A stretch of DNA of 64,000 nt from Pseudomonadota bacterium (GTDB lineage: Bacteria; Pseudomonadota; Gammaproteobacteria; Burkholderiales; JABEVD01). The notes beneath the pieces were generated by a model. It worked only from the letters and a program-made list of their open reading frames with translations, was not told the DNA's origin and made no database searches. Below, one piece after another: positions 33,617 through 42,962 of the stretch. Made by a program: the position numbers and the translations under genes. Numbering within the stretch: the stretch's first letter is position 1; each line of letters opens with the position of its first letter. The DNA lies in the NCBI GenBank assembly GCA_021802545.1, contig JAJZRS010000003.1, positions 86,849-150,848 of the forward strand, given 5' to 3'.

Positions 33617-34486
33617 ATGAAGCGCGTCTTCCTATTCCTGCTCACCAATCTCGCCGTATTGCTCGTCCTGTCTCTTGCGGTAAAGGCATTCGGCATCGAG
33701 CCCTATCTTCATGCAAGCGGAACGAGTCCCGAGGGGCTGCTCGTTTTCGCGGCATTCATCGGTTTCGGCGGATCGTTCATCTCTCTCGCCCTGTCGAAGC
33801 GCATGGCCATGATGTCCGTCGGCGCAAAAGTGATTTCCGAGCCCAGGACGCCCGAGGAATTCTGGCTGATCGAGACGGTGAGGCAGCATGCGCAGCGGGC
33901 GAAAATCGGCATGCCCGAAGTCGCGATCTACGATTCTGTTGACGCGAATGCATTCGCCACGGGAATGAGCCGGAATTCGTCACTGGTGGCGGTCTCGACC
34001 GGCCTGCTTTCGAGCATGACAAGGATTGAGGCGGAGGCTGTCCTGGGGCACGAGATCACGCATGTTTCAAACGGGGACATGGTCACCATGGCGCTCATCC
34101 AGGGAGTGGTGAACACCTTCGTCATCTTTCTCTCCCGTGTGATCGGCCAGCTTGTCGACAAGGCGGTCTTCAGGACAGAGCGCGGAAACGGCCCGGCCTT
34201 CTATATCGCCATGATCGTCTCGGAACTTGTCCTCGGGATACTCGCGACCCTCATCGTGCTCTGGTTCTCCAGGCGCAGGGAATTCAGGGCGGATGCGGGA
34301 GGCGCGCATCTTTCCGGGAAAGAAAACATGATTTCCGCATTGAGGCGGCTGGAAACCCTGCATCCTCCTTCCCTGCCCGAAAAAATGGCCGCATTCGGCA
34401 TTTCAGGCAGCACGGGAATGGGGATTGCACGCCTTTTCATGACCCATCCGCCCATAGAAGAGCGGATCGCTGCCCTGGAACGCTAG
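33617..34486 (+). CDS. htpX: Membrane-embedded zinc protease HtpX
   Basis: Inner-membrane metalloprotease that degrades misfolded membrane proteins. The 289-residue protein has two N-terminal helices (FLLTNLAVLLVLSLAV, LLVFAAFIGFGGSFISLAL), the zinc motif HEITH in LGHEITHVSNGDM, two further helices, and the third ligand Glu in SRRREFRADAGGA. Length and layout match E. coli HtpX. Preceded by a GGGAGGA ribosome site. Two TATAGT boxes (33586 and 33594) lie just upstream and could give it its own promoter. Its stop overlaps the convergent gene in a shared CTAG. Confidence 0.93.
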   Translation: MKRVFLFLLTNLAVLLVLSLAVKAFGIEPYLHASGTSPEGLLVFAAFIGFGGSFISLALSKRMAMMSVGAKVISEPRTPEEFWLIETVRQHAQRAKIGMPEVAIYDSVDANAFATGMSRNSSLVAVSTGLLSSMTRIEAEAVLGHEITHVSNGDMVTMALIQGVVNTFVIFLSRVIGQLVDKAVFRTERGNGPAFYIAMIVSELVLGILATLIVLWFSRRREFRADAGGAHLSGKENMISALRRLETLHPPSLPEKMAAFGISGSTGMGIARLFMTHPPIEERIAALER

Positions 34487-34833
34487 ATGCCTTCGAGATA
34501 GAGCCAGGCCCCGTCATCGAAAACGAAGCGGCTGTTCTCGTGCAAGCGGTAGGCCTTTCCGTTCACCTTGTATCGCGCGACGAATTCGACGGTGTCTTGA
34601 GTGCAAGCCTTCACTTCCAGTCCTATCCACTTGAGCCCTTCGAATTCGATGCCGCCCGGCCTCGTCGAAGGGTGCCAGGTTTCGAGGAGATAGGATTCCA
34701 GCCTGAGGCAATATGCGCTGTAGCGGGAGCGCATCAACGATTCCGCGTCGGGCGCTTTTTTCCCGGAATGGTACATTCCGCAGCAGGAATCGTAATCCAG
34801 GGGTTTTCCGCAAGGGCATTTCATGCGGTACAT
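34483..34833 (-). CDS. YchJ-like UPF0225/SEC-C family protein
   Basis: A 116-residue protein. The N-terminal MKCPCGKPLDYDSCCGMYH is the cysteine-rich SEC-C-like zinc motif, followed by SLMRSRYSAYCLRLESYLLETWHPSTRP, a signature of the UPF0225 (YchJ) family, and an NTF2-like beta domain ending SRFVFDDGAWLYLEG. The start may be Met4 (34824) instead of 34833. Function unknown. Convergent with htpX. Confidence 0.85.
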   Translation of the reverse strand: MYRMKCPCGKPLDYDSCCGMYHSGKKAPDAESLMRSRYSAYCLRLESYLLETWHPSTRPGGIEFEGLKWIGLEVKACTQDTVEFVARYKVNGKAYRLHENSRFVFDDGAWLYLEGI

Positions 34834-35004
34834 TGTAACTCAGGGGAGATCCTCGAGGTAAACAGGAAGACTGCGGGCCGATCGAGATTGCAAAGGGTCG
34901 GGTAAACTATGATTGGATCATGCGGAATGGAAACCAGCTGAACATTAAATATTTCGATCTGCGCCGGGACCAGGACGAGCCTCAACCTGATCGAAGGATC
35001 ATCC

Positions 35005-35964
35005 ATGGTCTTCGTCAAGGGTGCGGTGGAGACTGTCCTCGACATGTGCGCGAAGATGGAAACGGAAGAGGGGGATGTTCCACTGGATGCGGAAAACGCG
35101 AAAACCCTGGCGAAGACTTCGATCAATGCATGCAAACGGGCCGGAGTCAGGGGCGTCATGGTCACCGGGAACCATTCTGCGACGGCATTTTCCGTGGCAC
35201 AGGAGAACGGGCTCGCGGAAAAATTCGAGGAAGTCGCGACAGGAGCGGATCTGAACGAAGCCAGGCTGGAAGGGGAGGCGATATTCGATTCGCTCTGCTC
35301 GAGGACGCTCGTCTTCTCCAGGGTCGACGCAGGGCAGAAGCTGCAGATCGTCAATTCGCTCCAGAGAAAGGGGCATTTCGTCGCAGTGACGGGGGACGGG
35401 GTCAATGATGCGCCCGCATTGCGCGCAGCCCATGTCGGGATCGCGATGGGGAAAAACGGAACGGACGTCGCCAGGGAGACGGCCGGGCTCGTTCTCACCG
35501 ACGACAATTTTGCCTCCATCGTCGCAGGCATCGAGGAAGGGCGTGTCGCCTATTCCAACATCCGCAAGGTGATCTTCCTCCTGCTTTCCGCGGTGCTGAT
35601 CGGGGGAGTTTCCTTCAGCACCTACCTATGGCTTCTCCACCATGGATATGGGCAAATCGAGGCGAACAACATCATCCTGCTGCTCATGGTGCTGTTCGAA
35701 AACATGCAGGCATTCAACAGCCGCTCAGAGTCGCTTTCGGTCTTCAACCATGATCCTTTCAAGAACAGGCTGCTGTTGTTCGGCACGCTGGGCGCCCAGG
35801 CGATTCATATTCTGGCCAAGTACACCCTGCCGGGAATTCTTCATGTCCGGCCGGTTTCCTTCTCGACATGGCTCGCCCTGCTTGCGCTTTCCCTGCTCCT
35901 GCTTGCCGCGATGGAAGGCTTCAAGCGGTACAGGCGCGCAATTTCGATAACTGGGATAGAATAG
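35005..35964 (+). pseudogene. Truncated cation-transporting P-type ATPase (C-terminal remnant)
   Basis: Only the rear of a P2-type ATPase remains. It begins at the KGA nucleotide-domain motif (MVFVKGAVETVLDMC), then jumps after about 25 residues to the P-domain (CKRAGVRGVMVTGN), skipping the segment with the DPPR loop (about 60-70 residues in the family). It continues through TGDGVNDAPAL and four C-terminal membrane helices (FLLLSAVLIGGVSFSTYLWLL, NNIILLLMVLFENMQ and two more). The first four helices, actuator domain and the DKTGT phosphorylation site are absent, and TGDH is changed to TGNH. The same frame is open for roughly 50 bp upstream without an obvious start. A 319-codon frame persists, so decay may be recent. 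Confidence 0.8.
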
Positions 35965-35988
35965 ATCCAATCCCCAGGGAGCGGAACC

Positions 35989-38661
35989 TTGCCACCTCAA
36001 TCCCAATTCAAGAAGCAGCCGCCTGGCATGTCTTTCCTGCCCTGGCTGGTGCTCGCGTTCTCCCTTTCCGTCACCTTTATTGCCTGGAAGCAGACAATGC
36101 TTCTTTCGGATGAGCGCGCATCCGACGATTTCGAACTCCAGGCGAAGGAAATCGGCGCCGGCATCGTGAGCCGGCTCAATACCTACAGGCAGGTGCTCAG
36201 AGGGGGAAGGGGTCTTTTCGCCGCATCGAAGCTCGTGGAAAGAGATGAGTGGCGCACCTACGTCGATTCGCTTGGCCTGCAGGAGAATTATCCGGGCATC
36301 CTCGGCGTGGGCTATGCCGTCGTCATTCCCCCCGATAAGCTGGCAAGCCATGTCGCTTCGATACGCAGCGAAGGGTTTCCCGGGTATGCCGTCCATCCGG
36401 AAGGAAAGCGGGATATCTATACTTCCATCGTCTATCTCGAACCCTTCAGCGCCATGAACCAGCGCGCTTTCGGCTACGACATGTGGTCCGAGCCAGTAAG
36501 GCGGGAGGCAATGAGCCGGGCAACGGACACCGGCGTCGCCGCTATGTCCGGAAAGGTCCTGCTGGTCCAGGAAGCAGGGAAGGATGTCCAGTCAGGTTTT
36601 CTTATTTACCTCCCGATCTACCGGAACGGCTTGCCCCACAATTCAGTGGAGGAAAGAAGGAAAGCGCTGATTGGTTGGGTGTACAGCCCTTTCCGGATGG
36701 ACGACTTGATGCGGGGGATACTCGGGGAGAGGGAACAGGAATTCGACATCGAGATCTTCGACGGCAAAGACATGCAGGATTCGAGCAGAATGTTCGACAG
36801 CTTCCCCAGGCTCGCGCATGCCCGCTTCACTTCGATACGCGAGATCGAGGTGTCCGGGCGGACATGGACCGTCGAGGTTGCCTCCCTTCCCGGTTTCGAA
36901 TCCAAGATAGACAGGGGCAGGCAGTACGCGACGGCGGCAGGCGGCATCGCCATCAGCCTGCTGCTTTTCATGCTTTCCTGGCTTCTCGTCCACGGCAGAA
37001 ACCGCGCCCTCAAACTTGCAGCAGAAATGAACAGGGAGCTGATCGAAAGCGAATACCGTTTCAGGACCCTGTACGAGAAAGTGCCTGCTGGCGTGGTTTC
37101 GGTCGATATCGATACCGGACTCATCGTTCAGGCGAATCCGAAATTCCAGGCCATGACGGGTTATGGAGAAGATGATCTGAAAAAAATGAGGCCTGTCGAC
37201 TTGACCTATCCGGAAGACCGACAGGAGACGGTTGAAAACCTAAGCAAACTGGGAAGGGGCGAATCGGAAGGATTTCATATCGAGAAGCGCTTCGTAAGGC
37301 GGGATGGCAGCGTTTTCTGGGCCGACATCATCGTTTCCATTTTGCGCAACGAAGCGGACAAGAGCGTCAGGACCATCGCCATCGTGGCCGACATCGAAGA
37401 AAGGAAACGCTGGGAGGCTGCGCTCAAGGCGAGCGAGCAGCGCCTGCAGGAAATCGTCGATCTGATGCCCGTTTCGTTGTACATCAAGGACGAGTCGAGC
37501 AAGATCATGCTGATGAACCGGGCGTGCGAGGAACAGTGGGGGGTTTCCTTTTCCGAGGTCAAGGGCACGGACGGCAGCGGGTTCTTTCCTCCTGAGCAGG
37601 TCGACCGATTCGTGGAGACGGGGGCCGAGGTTTTCGCCGGAAAGGTTCCAGTCGACTTCGAGGAGGTGTTCTGGAATGCGCGCCTGAAAATGAGCAGGAT
37701 TGTCCATGTTTACAGAAAACCGATCTACGACGAGGAAGGCAAGCCGCTCTATCTCATCGGCATCATGACCGACGTGACAGAACAAAAGGAGAAGGAAGAG
37801 GAAATCAGCCTCGCCGCGACAGTCTTCGATATCATAGACGAAGCCATCCTGATCACCGACCCCGAGAACAGGATTCTGAGAGTGAATCCTTCCTTCACTG
37901 CAATCACAGGCTACAGGCCGGATGAAGCGATCGGCAGGAATCCCCACATGCTGTCTTCAGGAAAGCACGACGAGGCATTCTACAACGCTCTCTGGGGGGA
38001 GCTGGGGGCAACGGGCGCGTGGCGGGGCGAGATGTGGAACCGCAGAAAGAGCGGCGAAATATACGTTGAATGGCTCACCATCAAGACCCTCAAGGATGAC
38101 AAGGGAAGGGTCAGGCACAATGTCGCCGTCTTCACGGACATCACCCAAAGAAGGGAGGATGACGAGCGGGCAAGGCATCTTGCCTATTACGATATACTCA
38201 CCGACCTGCCCAACCGGGCGCTGTTCGCCGATCGCCTGCAACAATCGCTTTCCCAGGCCAGGCGGGAAGGGGGCAAGCTTGCCGTCCTGTTCATCGACCT
38301 GAACAAATTCAAACCGATCAACGACGCGCACGGTCACGACGTCGGAGATATGCTGCTCAGGGAGGTTGCATCGAGGCTCACGTCATGCGTCAGGGAATCC
38401 GACACCGTCTCCCGTCTGGGCGGTGACGAGTTCGTCGTCCTGCTTCACCAGATCGAGGCATTCGAAGACGCTGAAAATGTCGCCAGCAAGGTCCGAACCG
38501 AGATTGCGAAGCCTTTCGAGATCTCCGGGCTCGAGCTTTCCGTTTCGGCCAGCGTAGGCGTCGCGGTCTACCCGGGTCACGGCGAGACCGGGGAGGCGCT
38601 CATGAAGCATGCGGACGAAGCCATGTATGCTGCAAAAAGCGCCGGAGGCGTCGCGCGCTAG
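35989..38661 (+). CDS. CHASE-PAS-GGDEF diguanylate cyclase
   Basis: An 890-residue inner-membrane sensor that should make cyclic di-GMP. Layout: helix 1 ([20 protein letters not shown]), periplasmic CHASE domain (about 40-290; [20 protein letters not shown]), helix 2 ([17 protein letters not shown]), three PAS domains (about 345-465, 475-590, 600-715) and GGDEF (about 730-890). The active site GGDEF is intact and the inhibitory I-site RESD lies five residues before it, so product feedback is expected. No EAL domain. I keep the TTG start at 35989 because AGGGAG lies about 8 nt upstream; ATG 36028 is an alternative. CHASE ligand unknown. Confidence 0.9.
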   Translation: MPPQSQFKKQPPGMSFLPWLVLAFSLSVTFIAWKQTMLLSDERASDDFELQAKEIGAGIVSRLNTYRQVLRGGRGLFAASKLVERDEWRTYVDSLGLQENYPGILGVGYAVVIPPDKLASHVASIRSEGFPGYAVHPEGKRDIYTSIVYLEPFSAMNQRAFGYDMWSEPVRREAMSRATDTGVAAMSGKVLLVQEAGKDVQSGFLIYLPIYRNGLPHNSVEERRKALIGWVYSPFRMDDLMRGILGEREQEFDIEIFDGKDMQDSSRMFDSFPRLAHARFTSIREIEVSGRTWTVEVASLPGFESKIDRGRQYATAAGGIAISLLLFMLSWLLVHGRNRALKLAAEMNRELIESEYRFRTLYEKVPAGVVSVDIDTGLIVQANPKFQAMTGYGEDDLKKMRPVDLTYPEDRQETVENLSKLGRGESEGFHIEKRFVRRDGSVFWADIIVSILRNEADKSVRTIAIVADIEERKRWEAALKASEQRLQEIVDLMPVSLYIKDESSKIMLMNRACEEQWGVSFSEVKGTDGSGFFPPEQVDRFVETGAEVFAGKVPVDFEEVFWNARLKMSRIVHVYRKPIYDEEGKPLYLIGIMTDVTEQKEKEEEISLAATVFDIIDEAILITDPENRILRVNPSFTAITGYRPDEAIGRNPHMLSSGKHDEAFYNALWGELGATGAWRGEMWNRRKSGEIYVEWLTIKTLKDDKGRVRHNVAVFTDITQRREDDERARHLAYYDILTDLPNRALFADRLQQSLSQARREGGKLAVLFIDLNKFKPINDAHGHDVGDMLLREVASRLTSCVRESDTVSRLGGDEFVVLLHQIEAFEDAENVASKVRTEIAKPFEISGLELSVSASVGVAVYPGHGETGEALMKHADEAMYAAKSAGGVAR

Positions 38662-39554
38662 AGCCAGTCGCGGCCGATGATGAAGTCCGTGTAGAGCTTT
38701 TCCTCCGGGCTTCCCTTTTCGGGATGCCAGTCGTAGCGCCATTTCACGATGGGCGGGAGGGACATCAGGATCGATTCGGTTCTTCCCCCCGATTGCAGGC
38801 CGAACAGCGTTCCCCTGTCGAAAACGAGGTTGAATTCCACGTAGCGGCCGCGCCTGTAAGCCTGGAAGTCTCGCTCGCGCTCGCCGTATGGCGTATCCAT
38901 GCGCCTCTCCAGGATGGGCACGTAGGCCGGCAGGAAATGGTCTCCAACGCTCTCCGTCAGGTTGAAGCAGGTTTCGAAATCAGGCTGGTTCATGTCGTCA
39001 AAGAAGATGCCGCCCACGCCCCTGGGTTCGTTCCTGTGCTTGAGATAGAAATAGTCGTCGCACCATTTCTTGAATTCGGGATGATATTGCGAGCCGAAAG
39101 GCTGCAGCGCGTTCCTGCAGGTCTGGTGGAAATGGATGGCGTCTTCCTCGAATCCGTAATAGGGGGTGAGGTCCATTCCACCGCCAAACCACCATACGGG
39201 GTCGTGCCCTTCCTTTTCCGCGATGAAAAAGCGCACGTTCATGTGCACGGTCGGTGCGTAGGGGTTTCTCGGATGAAAGACGAGGGAGACACCCATCGCC
39301 TGAAAAGACCGGCCGGCGAGTTCGGGGCGCGAAGCGGTTGCAGACGGGGGAAGCCCGCGTCCGAAGACATGCGAAAAGTTGACTCCGCCGCGCTCGAGCA
39401 CGTTGCCTTCCTCGATGACGCAGGACGTGCCTCCGCCGCCTTCGGGCCGATTCCAGCTGTCGCGGCGAAAGCTTTTTCCGTCGACCTGCTCGATCCTTTC
39501 GACGATCAGTTCCTGCAATTCCGTGAGGAAGTCCTTGACGCCTGCTATGTCCAT
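38658..39554 (-). CDS. hemF: Oxygen-dependent coproporphyrinogen III oxidase
   Basis: Converts coproporphyrinogen III to protoporphyrinogen IX with molecular oxygen. The 298-residue protein starts at ATG 39554 with GGAG six nt upstream; the long track ORF is a shadow extension. Landmarks are [38 protein letters not shown] with ligand-type histidines, [13 protein letters not shown] and the C-terminal [26 protein letters not shown]. Together with HemL and HemB in this window it indicates an aerobic haem route. Stop shared (CTAG) with the convergent cyclase gene. Confidence 0.95.
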   Translation of the reverse strand: MDIAGVKDFLTELQELIVERIEQVDGKSFRRDSWNRPEGGGGTSCVIEEGNVLERGGVNFSHVFGRGLPPSATASRPELAGRSFQAMGVSLVFHPRNPYAPTVHMNVRFFIAEKEGHDPVWWFGGGMDLTPYYGFEEDAIHFHQTCRNALQPFGSQYHPEFKKWCDDYFYLKHRNEPRGVGGIFFDDMNQPDFETCFNLTESVGDHFLPAYVPILERRMDTPYGERERDFQAYRRGRYVEFNLVFDRGTLFGLQSGGRTESILMSLPPIVKWRYDWHPEKGSPEEKLYTDFIIGRDWL

Positions 39555-39619
39555 TTTTTCTCCGTGTTTTGTGTACCCATGCCTGATTGTACCGCAGAAG
39601 GCGGCGCCTTGCCGCAGCC

Positions 39620-40876
39620 TTACTTGGGAAAGGCCTGGCAAAGCGAACCGATGACCTGTCTGGACAAATTGAGGCTGGAGTTCATCAAGCCGTCGAAAAT
39701 TTCCGGCGTGAGTTCGAACAGGAAGCTCTCGGCTTCCGCAACGAATGTTGCATTGGCCGGCCTGCCCAGAAGATGGTCGACTTCGCCGAACAGTTCGCCT
39801 TCCTTCACTTCCCCTGTCCTGACGAGCCCTTGCCGGCCGCTCTTGTAGACTCCGATCTTTCCTGAATAAAGATAGAAAATCGATGAGGAAGAGGAATGTT
39901 GTCGAATGACGATTGCATCCTTGTGGCAGAACCGGCCATATTTCTCCAACAGGCGTTCGGAGCGTTTGAACAGGGCATGTTCGATACGCGCAGCGAGCCG
40001 GCCTCTTTCTTCGCTGCCCAGAAAGATCTTTTCCATCGCGATCACGTCGATTTTTCCGGAAACGCGCAAAAATTCCGCGCAGAGCAGAAAAATGAGGCTG
40101 ATGATATAAGCCCAGATCAAGGCGAAAATGATCGCCCCGAGCGATCCGTAGATGCGGATGTATTGATCGACCTTGAAGACGGTGTTCGTGAAGAACTGGA
40201 ACAGCGCGATGAGCAGCGTGCAGGCGAAGCTGGTTGCGATCGCGAGGCGAATGCCGGGCCGCTTCGGCGGAATCAGATAGAAGGCCAGGAAGACGACGGA
40301 CCAGGCCACCAGAAAAGGCGTCAGCATGCCGATCAGGACGAAGCACGGTTTAAGGACACGGCCGAGAACGGGGATGCCGATCGCGGCATAATCGAGGTGG
40401 ACTGTGAGATAGTCTCCGAGGCCCCAAAGGCCCAGAATGAGAAAGGAAAAGGGGATGATCAGGAGGGAGATCAAGTTGACGATGATGAAGCGACTGTTCC
40501 TGGGGGCCGAGAAGATCACCGCAAACGCGCCCTGAACGGAACGCATGAGCCCCCTCGTACTCCAAAGCAACACCACTATGCTCACCCAACTGGTGACCTT
40601 GAACAGGCCGTAATATTCGCCCGAGGATCTCGAAAAATCGACATCCATGAAATTGAGGTGCAGCATGTTCAGCATGAAATAGAGGGATTCGCTCAACTCC
40701 AGGTTGCCCGAGACGCTCGTGTTCAGGAGGTAGGCGAGGGGAATGGCCGAAAGGAAGAAGTAGAGCGCCATGCCCGAAGCATGGTTCTGCGTCTCCTTCC
40801 TGAAGAAGATGGTCAGCGTCACGTAGATGGACTGCGAAAGCCGGCTCGCTCCATTGCGAAGGGATTTCATGGTCAC
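39620..40876 (-). CDS. YihY/UPF0761 membrane protein with C-terminal cNMP-like domain
   Basis: A 418-residue protein. The N-terminal about 280 residues form the six-helix YihY fold ([48 protein letters not shown]), once misnamed RNase BN. The C-terminal 125 residues form a cNMP-binding beta-roll ([40 protein letters not shown]). FGE is kept, but the PRTAT cassette reads PANAT, so the phosphate-gripping arginine is lost. Start GTG 40876 overlaps the previous stop (GTGA) and has GGAG five nt upstream; ATG 40870 is the alternative. Third gene of a coupled envelope operon. Confidence 0.82.
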   Translation of the reverse strand: MTMKSLRNGASRLSQSIYVTLTIFFRKETQNHASGMALYFFLSAIPLAYLLNTSVSGNLELSESLYFMLNMLHLNFMDVDFSRSSGEYYGLFKVTSWVSIVVLLWSTRGLMRSVQGAFAVIFSAPRNSRFIIVNLISLLIIPFSFLILGLWGLGDYLTVHLDYAAIGIPVLGRVLKPCFVLIGMLTPFLVAWSVVFLAFYLIPPKRPGIRLAIATSFACTLLIALFQFFTNTVFKVDQYIRIYGSLGAIIFALIWAYIISLIFLLCAEFLRVSGKIDVIAMEKIFLGSEERGRLAARIEHALFKRSERLLEKYGRFCHKDAIVIRQHSSSSSIFYLYSGKIGVYKSGRQGLVRTGEVKEGELFGEVDHLLGRPANATFVAEAESFLFELTPEIFDGLMNSSLNLSRQVIGSLCQAFPK

Positions 40877-41310
40877 TGAAGCTCCATCAGTAACTTGACG
40901 TCCTTGGGCAAGGCACGGGCATGGACATACCCGATTGCCCCGGGAATGGTGCGAACGAAATTCAGCACGGCTTCATCCGAACTCTGGACGGAAGGAGGCA
41001 GCTTGCCTTGAAATCGAAGGCGGTTCCAGTAATCAGCCATTTGCTGTGGAGAAAGATGGAAGACCTGCCTCGAGAATTCCTCGCGCTCCGGGCTTGTCAC
41101 TTCCCGGTTGACCGGCACGATCCTGACCCCATCGGACCAGTTCTGCTGCTTCATGATGTATATGTCGGCCAGTTCCTTCATTGATATCCTGTTTTCCGCA
41201 ACCAAAGGGGAGGCGATGATCAGGAGCTTTTGGGCATGGCCTGAGAGCGGCCAGACCAGGCCCAGCACAAGAATCAGCCTGCGCTTCAGAAAAGAGTCGA
41301 AAATGAACAA
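40873..41310 (-). CDS. Small periplasmic-binding-like protein (PstS-related)
   Basis: I place the start at TTG 41310, which yields MFIFDSFLKRRLILVLGLVWPLSGHAQ, a good signal peptide, and a 145-residue precursor overlapping the upstream gene by 25 bp. The mature part (LLIIASPLVAENRISMKELADIYIMKQQNWSDGVRIVPVNRE, and TIPGAIGYVHARALP) matches one lobe of phosphate-type binding proteins, a short family often annotated as phosphate ABC transporter substrate-binding protein. No ABC permease or ATPase is nearby, so it is unlikely to be a classical transporter component. Confidence 0.75.
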   Translation of the reverse strand: MFIFDSFLKRRLILVLGLVWPLSGHAQKLLIIASPLVAENRISMKELADIYIMKQQNWSDGVRIVPVNREVTSPEREEFSRQVFHLSPQQMADYWNRLRFQGKLPPSVQSSDEAVLNFVRTIPGAIGYVHARALPKDVKLLMELQ

Positions 41311-42341
41311 TTCAACCCCGTTAGAATAGGCGAAAAAGAGGATGGCGTCCCGTTCTGGCGGACATATTCGAGCTTCCAGACCATGTAGGGCTGGGGCTTG
41401 AAATTGATTCCGATCAGCCAGTTCCTGGAAGGCATGGCGACGAGATGGTCCTGATAGCGTTCCCATTCGACAATGCCATGCCATTGTGACGTGATGGAAT
41501 AATCGGCAAGCCCGAAAATGCCCGATTCGTGCTTGTGCAGCCTTGGCGACGCCCATGGCAGCGCCCTGCCGTAAAATCGCGAAGTGAGCGCTTCGCTCTC
41601 CAGCAACAGGTTGCCGAATGATTGAATGACGTTGAAGCCGTAAACCGTATAGTGTTCACCTGTTTCGGTGAGTTCGCCGTGCTGGATGGAGGCGCCGATT
41701 TTGTCGATCAGACCGATAGATTTGTTGACATGAGCGCCATACACATCCTGGAAATGCCTTCGCGTTTCTCTCGGCAGGCGCTCGAACCACTCGTAGTCAG
41801 GCTGCCAGTAGATCTGAAAATCGGGCGTCTCATTGTCCTGAAGATCATGCATCCAGGTCACCCCGCTCTCGTAGGCCTCGAAACCCAGGGCTGTCGTGTT
41901 GGGGCGGACAATGGTGGGAACGAGCGGGGAAGCGAAAACGGTGTTCCAGTCCCCGAACGCGGTGAGGGTCTTGCCGAAGCGCATTGTGTCACGGTCGGAG
42001 AGCAGGGCATCGTCGTAGAGCCGTTCGACGACGATGTTGCCATGGCCCGGTTTGCCGCCCTGCTTGAGCAAGGTATGTTTGGCGAGTTCGATTTCTGCAA
42101 AGGGATTTATCCATCGGCTGACTTGGCCGCCTGCGAAGACGCTCAAATCATCCAGGGCAAGCTTCGCCGGCTGGCCGAAGGGGTCTTCCGCGACGATATT
42201 GGCATATCCCGACAGATAATAATTCCCGAGGCGCAGCCCCTGGCCGAATACGTAGGGCGGCTGCGCACCGTCGGCATGGCAAAGGCTTGAGAAGAGGAGC
42301 GCGGCCTGGAAGAGAGCTGCCTTGATCAGAGTATGGCGCAT
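41286..42341 (-). CDS. Predicted outer-membrane beta-barrel protein (porin-like)
   Basis: A 351-residue exported protein with signal peptide MRHTLIKAALFQAALLFSSLCHA. The mature sequence has alternating amphipathic strands (GNYYLSGYANIVAED, ALDDLSVFAGGQVSRWINPFAEIELA, HGIVEWERYQDHLVAM, NFKPQPYMVWKLEYVRQ) and ends in Phe, the typical outer-membrane targeting signal. No family name is certain. The track's start at 42377 adds 12 residues before the signal. It is the first gene of an operon with the small PBP-like protein and the YihY-cNMP protein. Confidence 0.7.
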   Translation of the reverse strand: MRHTLIKAALFQAALLFSSLCHADGAQPPYVFGQGLRLGNYYLSGYANIVAEDPFGQPAKLALDDLSVFAGGQVSRWINPFAEIELAKHTLLKQGGKPGHGNIVVERLYDDALLSDRDTMRFGKTLTAFGDWNTVFASPLVPTIVRPNTTALGFEAYESGVTWMHDLQDNETPDFQIYWQPDYEWFERLPRETRRHFQDVYGAHVNKSIGLIDKIGASIQHGELTETGEHYTVYGFNVIQSFGNLLLESEALTSRFYGRALPWASPRLHKHESGIFGLADYSITSQWHGIVEWERYQDHLVAMPSRNWLIGINFKPQPYMVWKLEYVRQNGTPSSFSPILTGLNCSFSTLF

Positions 42342-42425
42342 GGATTTTGTGATGGCGTTGGAAATAGCCGCTATCATCGTCCCATTGGCTGAAGACAGCC
42401 TTATTATACACGGGCAGATCGGCCG

Positions 42426-42962
42426 TCAAGCCCTGAGCACTTTTCCAGTTTCGAAATCGAGGATGGTCGAGGGATTCTTCCTTTTCCCTATTCTGCCCGG
42501 TATCACCAGAACAGAGCCGCCGAACCGCCTGGCGCATTCCCGGTAGGATTTTGCAGGCTTCATTCCGGAGAGGTTCGCGCTGGTCGAGACGAGCGCCCTG
42601 CCGAGCGCATTGCAAAGCTTGGCCGCACCCCAGTGCGCAGTGATGCGCAATGCGATCTTGTCGTGTCTTCCCTTGACCCATTTAGGCACGCGTCTGGAGG
42701 CGCGAAGGAGCAGGGTGTAGGGCCCGGGCCAGTATTTCAGCAGGGAATCCTGCCTGGGCGGGTGCGCGATATAGCGCTCGATCTGCCTGAGCTTTCCTGC
42801 GATCAGGATGAGCCCTTTGCTTTGCGGACGCTTCTTGATTTCGAGGAGGCGCGAAACCGCCTTGAAGCTTTCTGGGTAGCATCCCAGACCATAGCAGGAT
42901 TCGGTAGGGTAGGCGATGACGCCGCCGGCTTTGAGATGCCGTCTGATCCTGCCGGAATTCAT
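42426..42962 (-). CDS. tsaC: L-threonylcarbamoyladenylate synthase (TsaC/YrdC type)
   Basis: Makes threonylcarbamoyl-AMP for the universal t6A37 tRNA modification. The 178-residue single-domain protein has the YrdC signature: GGVIAYPTESCYGLGC, KKRPQSKGLILIAG, YWPGPYTLLL and ALVSTSANLSGMKP. The short length indicates TsaC, not the longer Sua5. Its ATG overlaps the purD stop (ATGA). Last gene of the dusB-fis-purH-purD-tsaC run. Confidence 0.92.
   Translation of the reverse strand: MNSGRIRRHLKAGGVIAYPTESCYGLGCYPESFKAVSRLLEIKKRPQSKGLILIAGKLRQIERYIAHPPRQDSLLKYWPGPYTLLLRASRRVPKWVKGRHDKIALRITAHWGAAKLCNALGRALVSTSANLSGMKPAKSYRECARRFGGSVLVIPGRIGKRKNPSTILDFETGKVLRA

Noticed and set aside
39896-40879. 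327-aa + strand ORF
   Set aside because: Antisense to the YihY-cNMP gene; extremely Asp/Glu/His-rich low-complexity translation.
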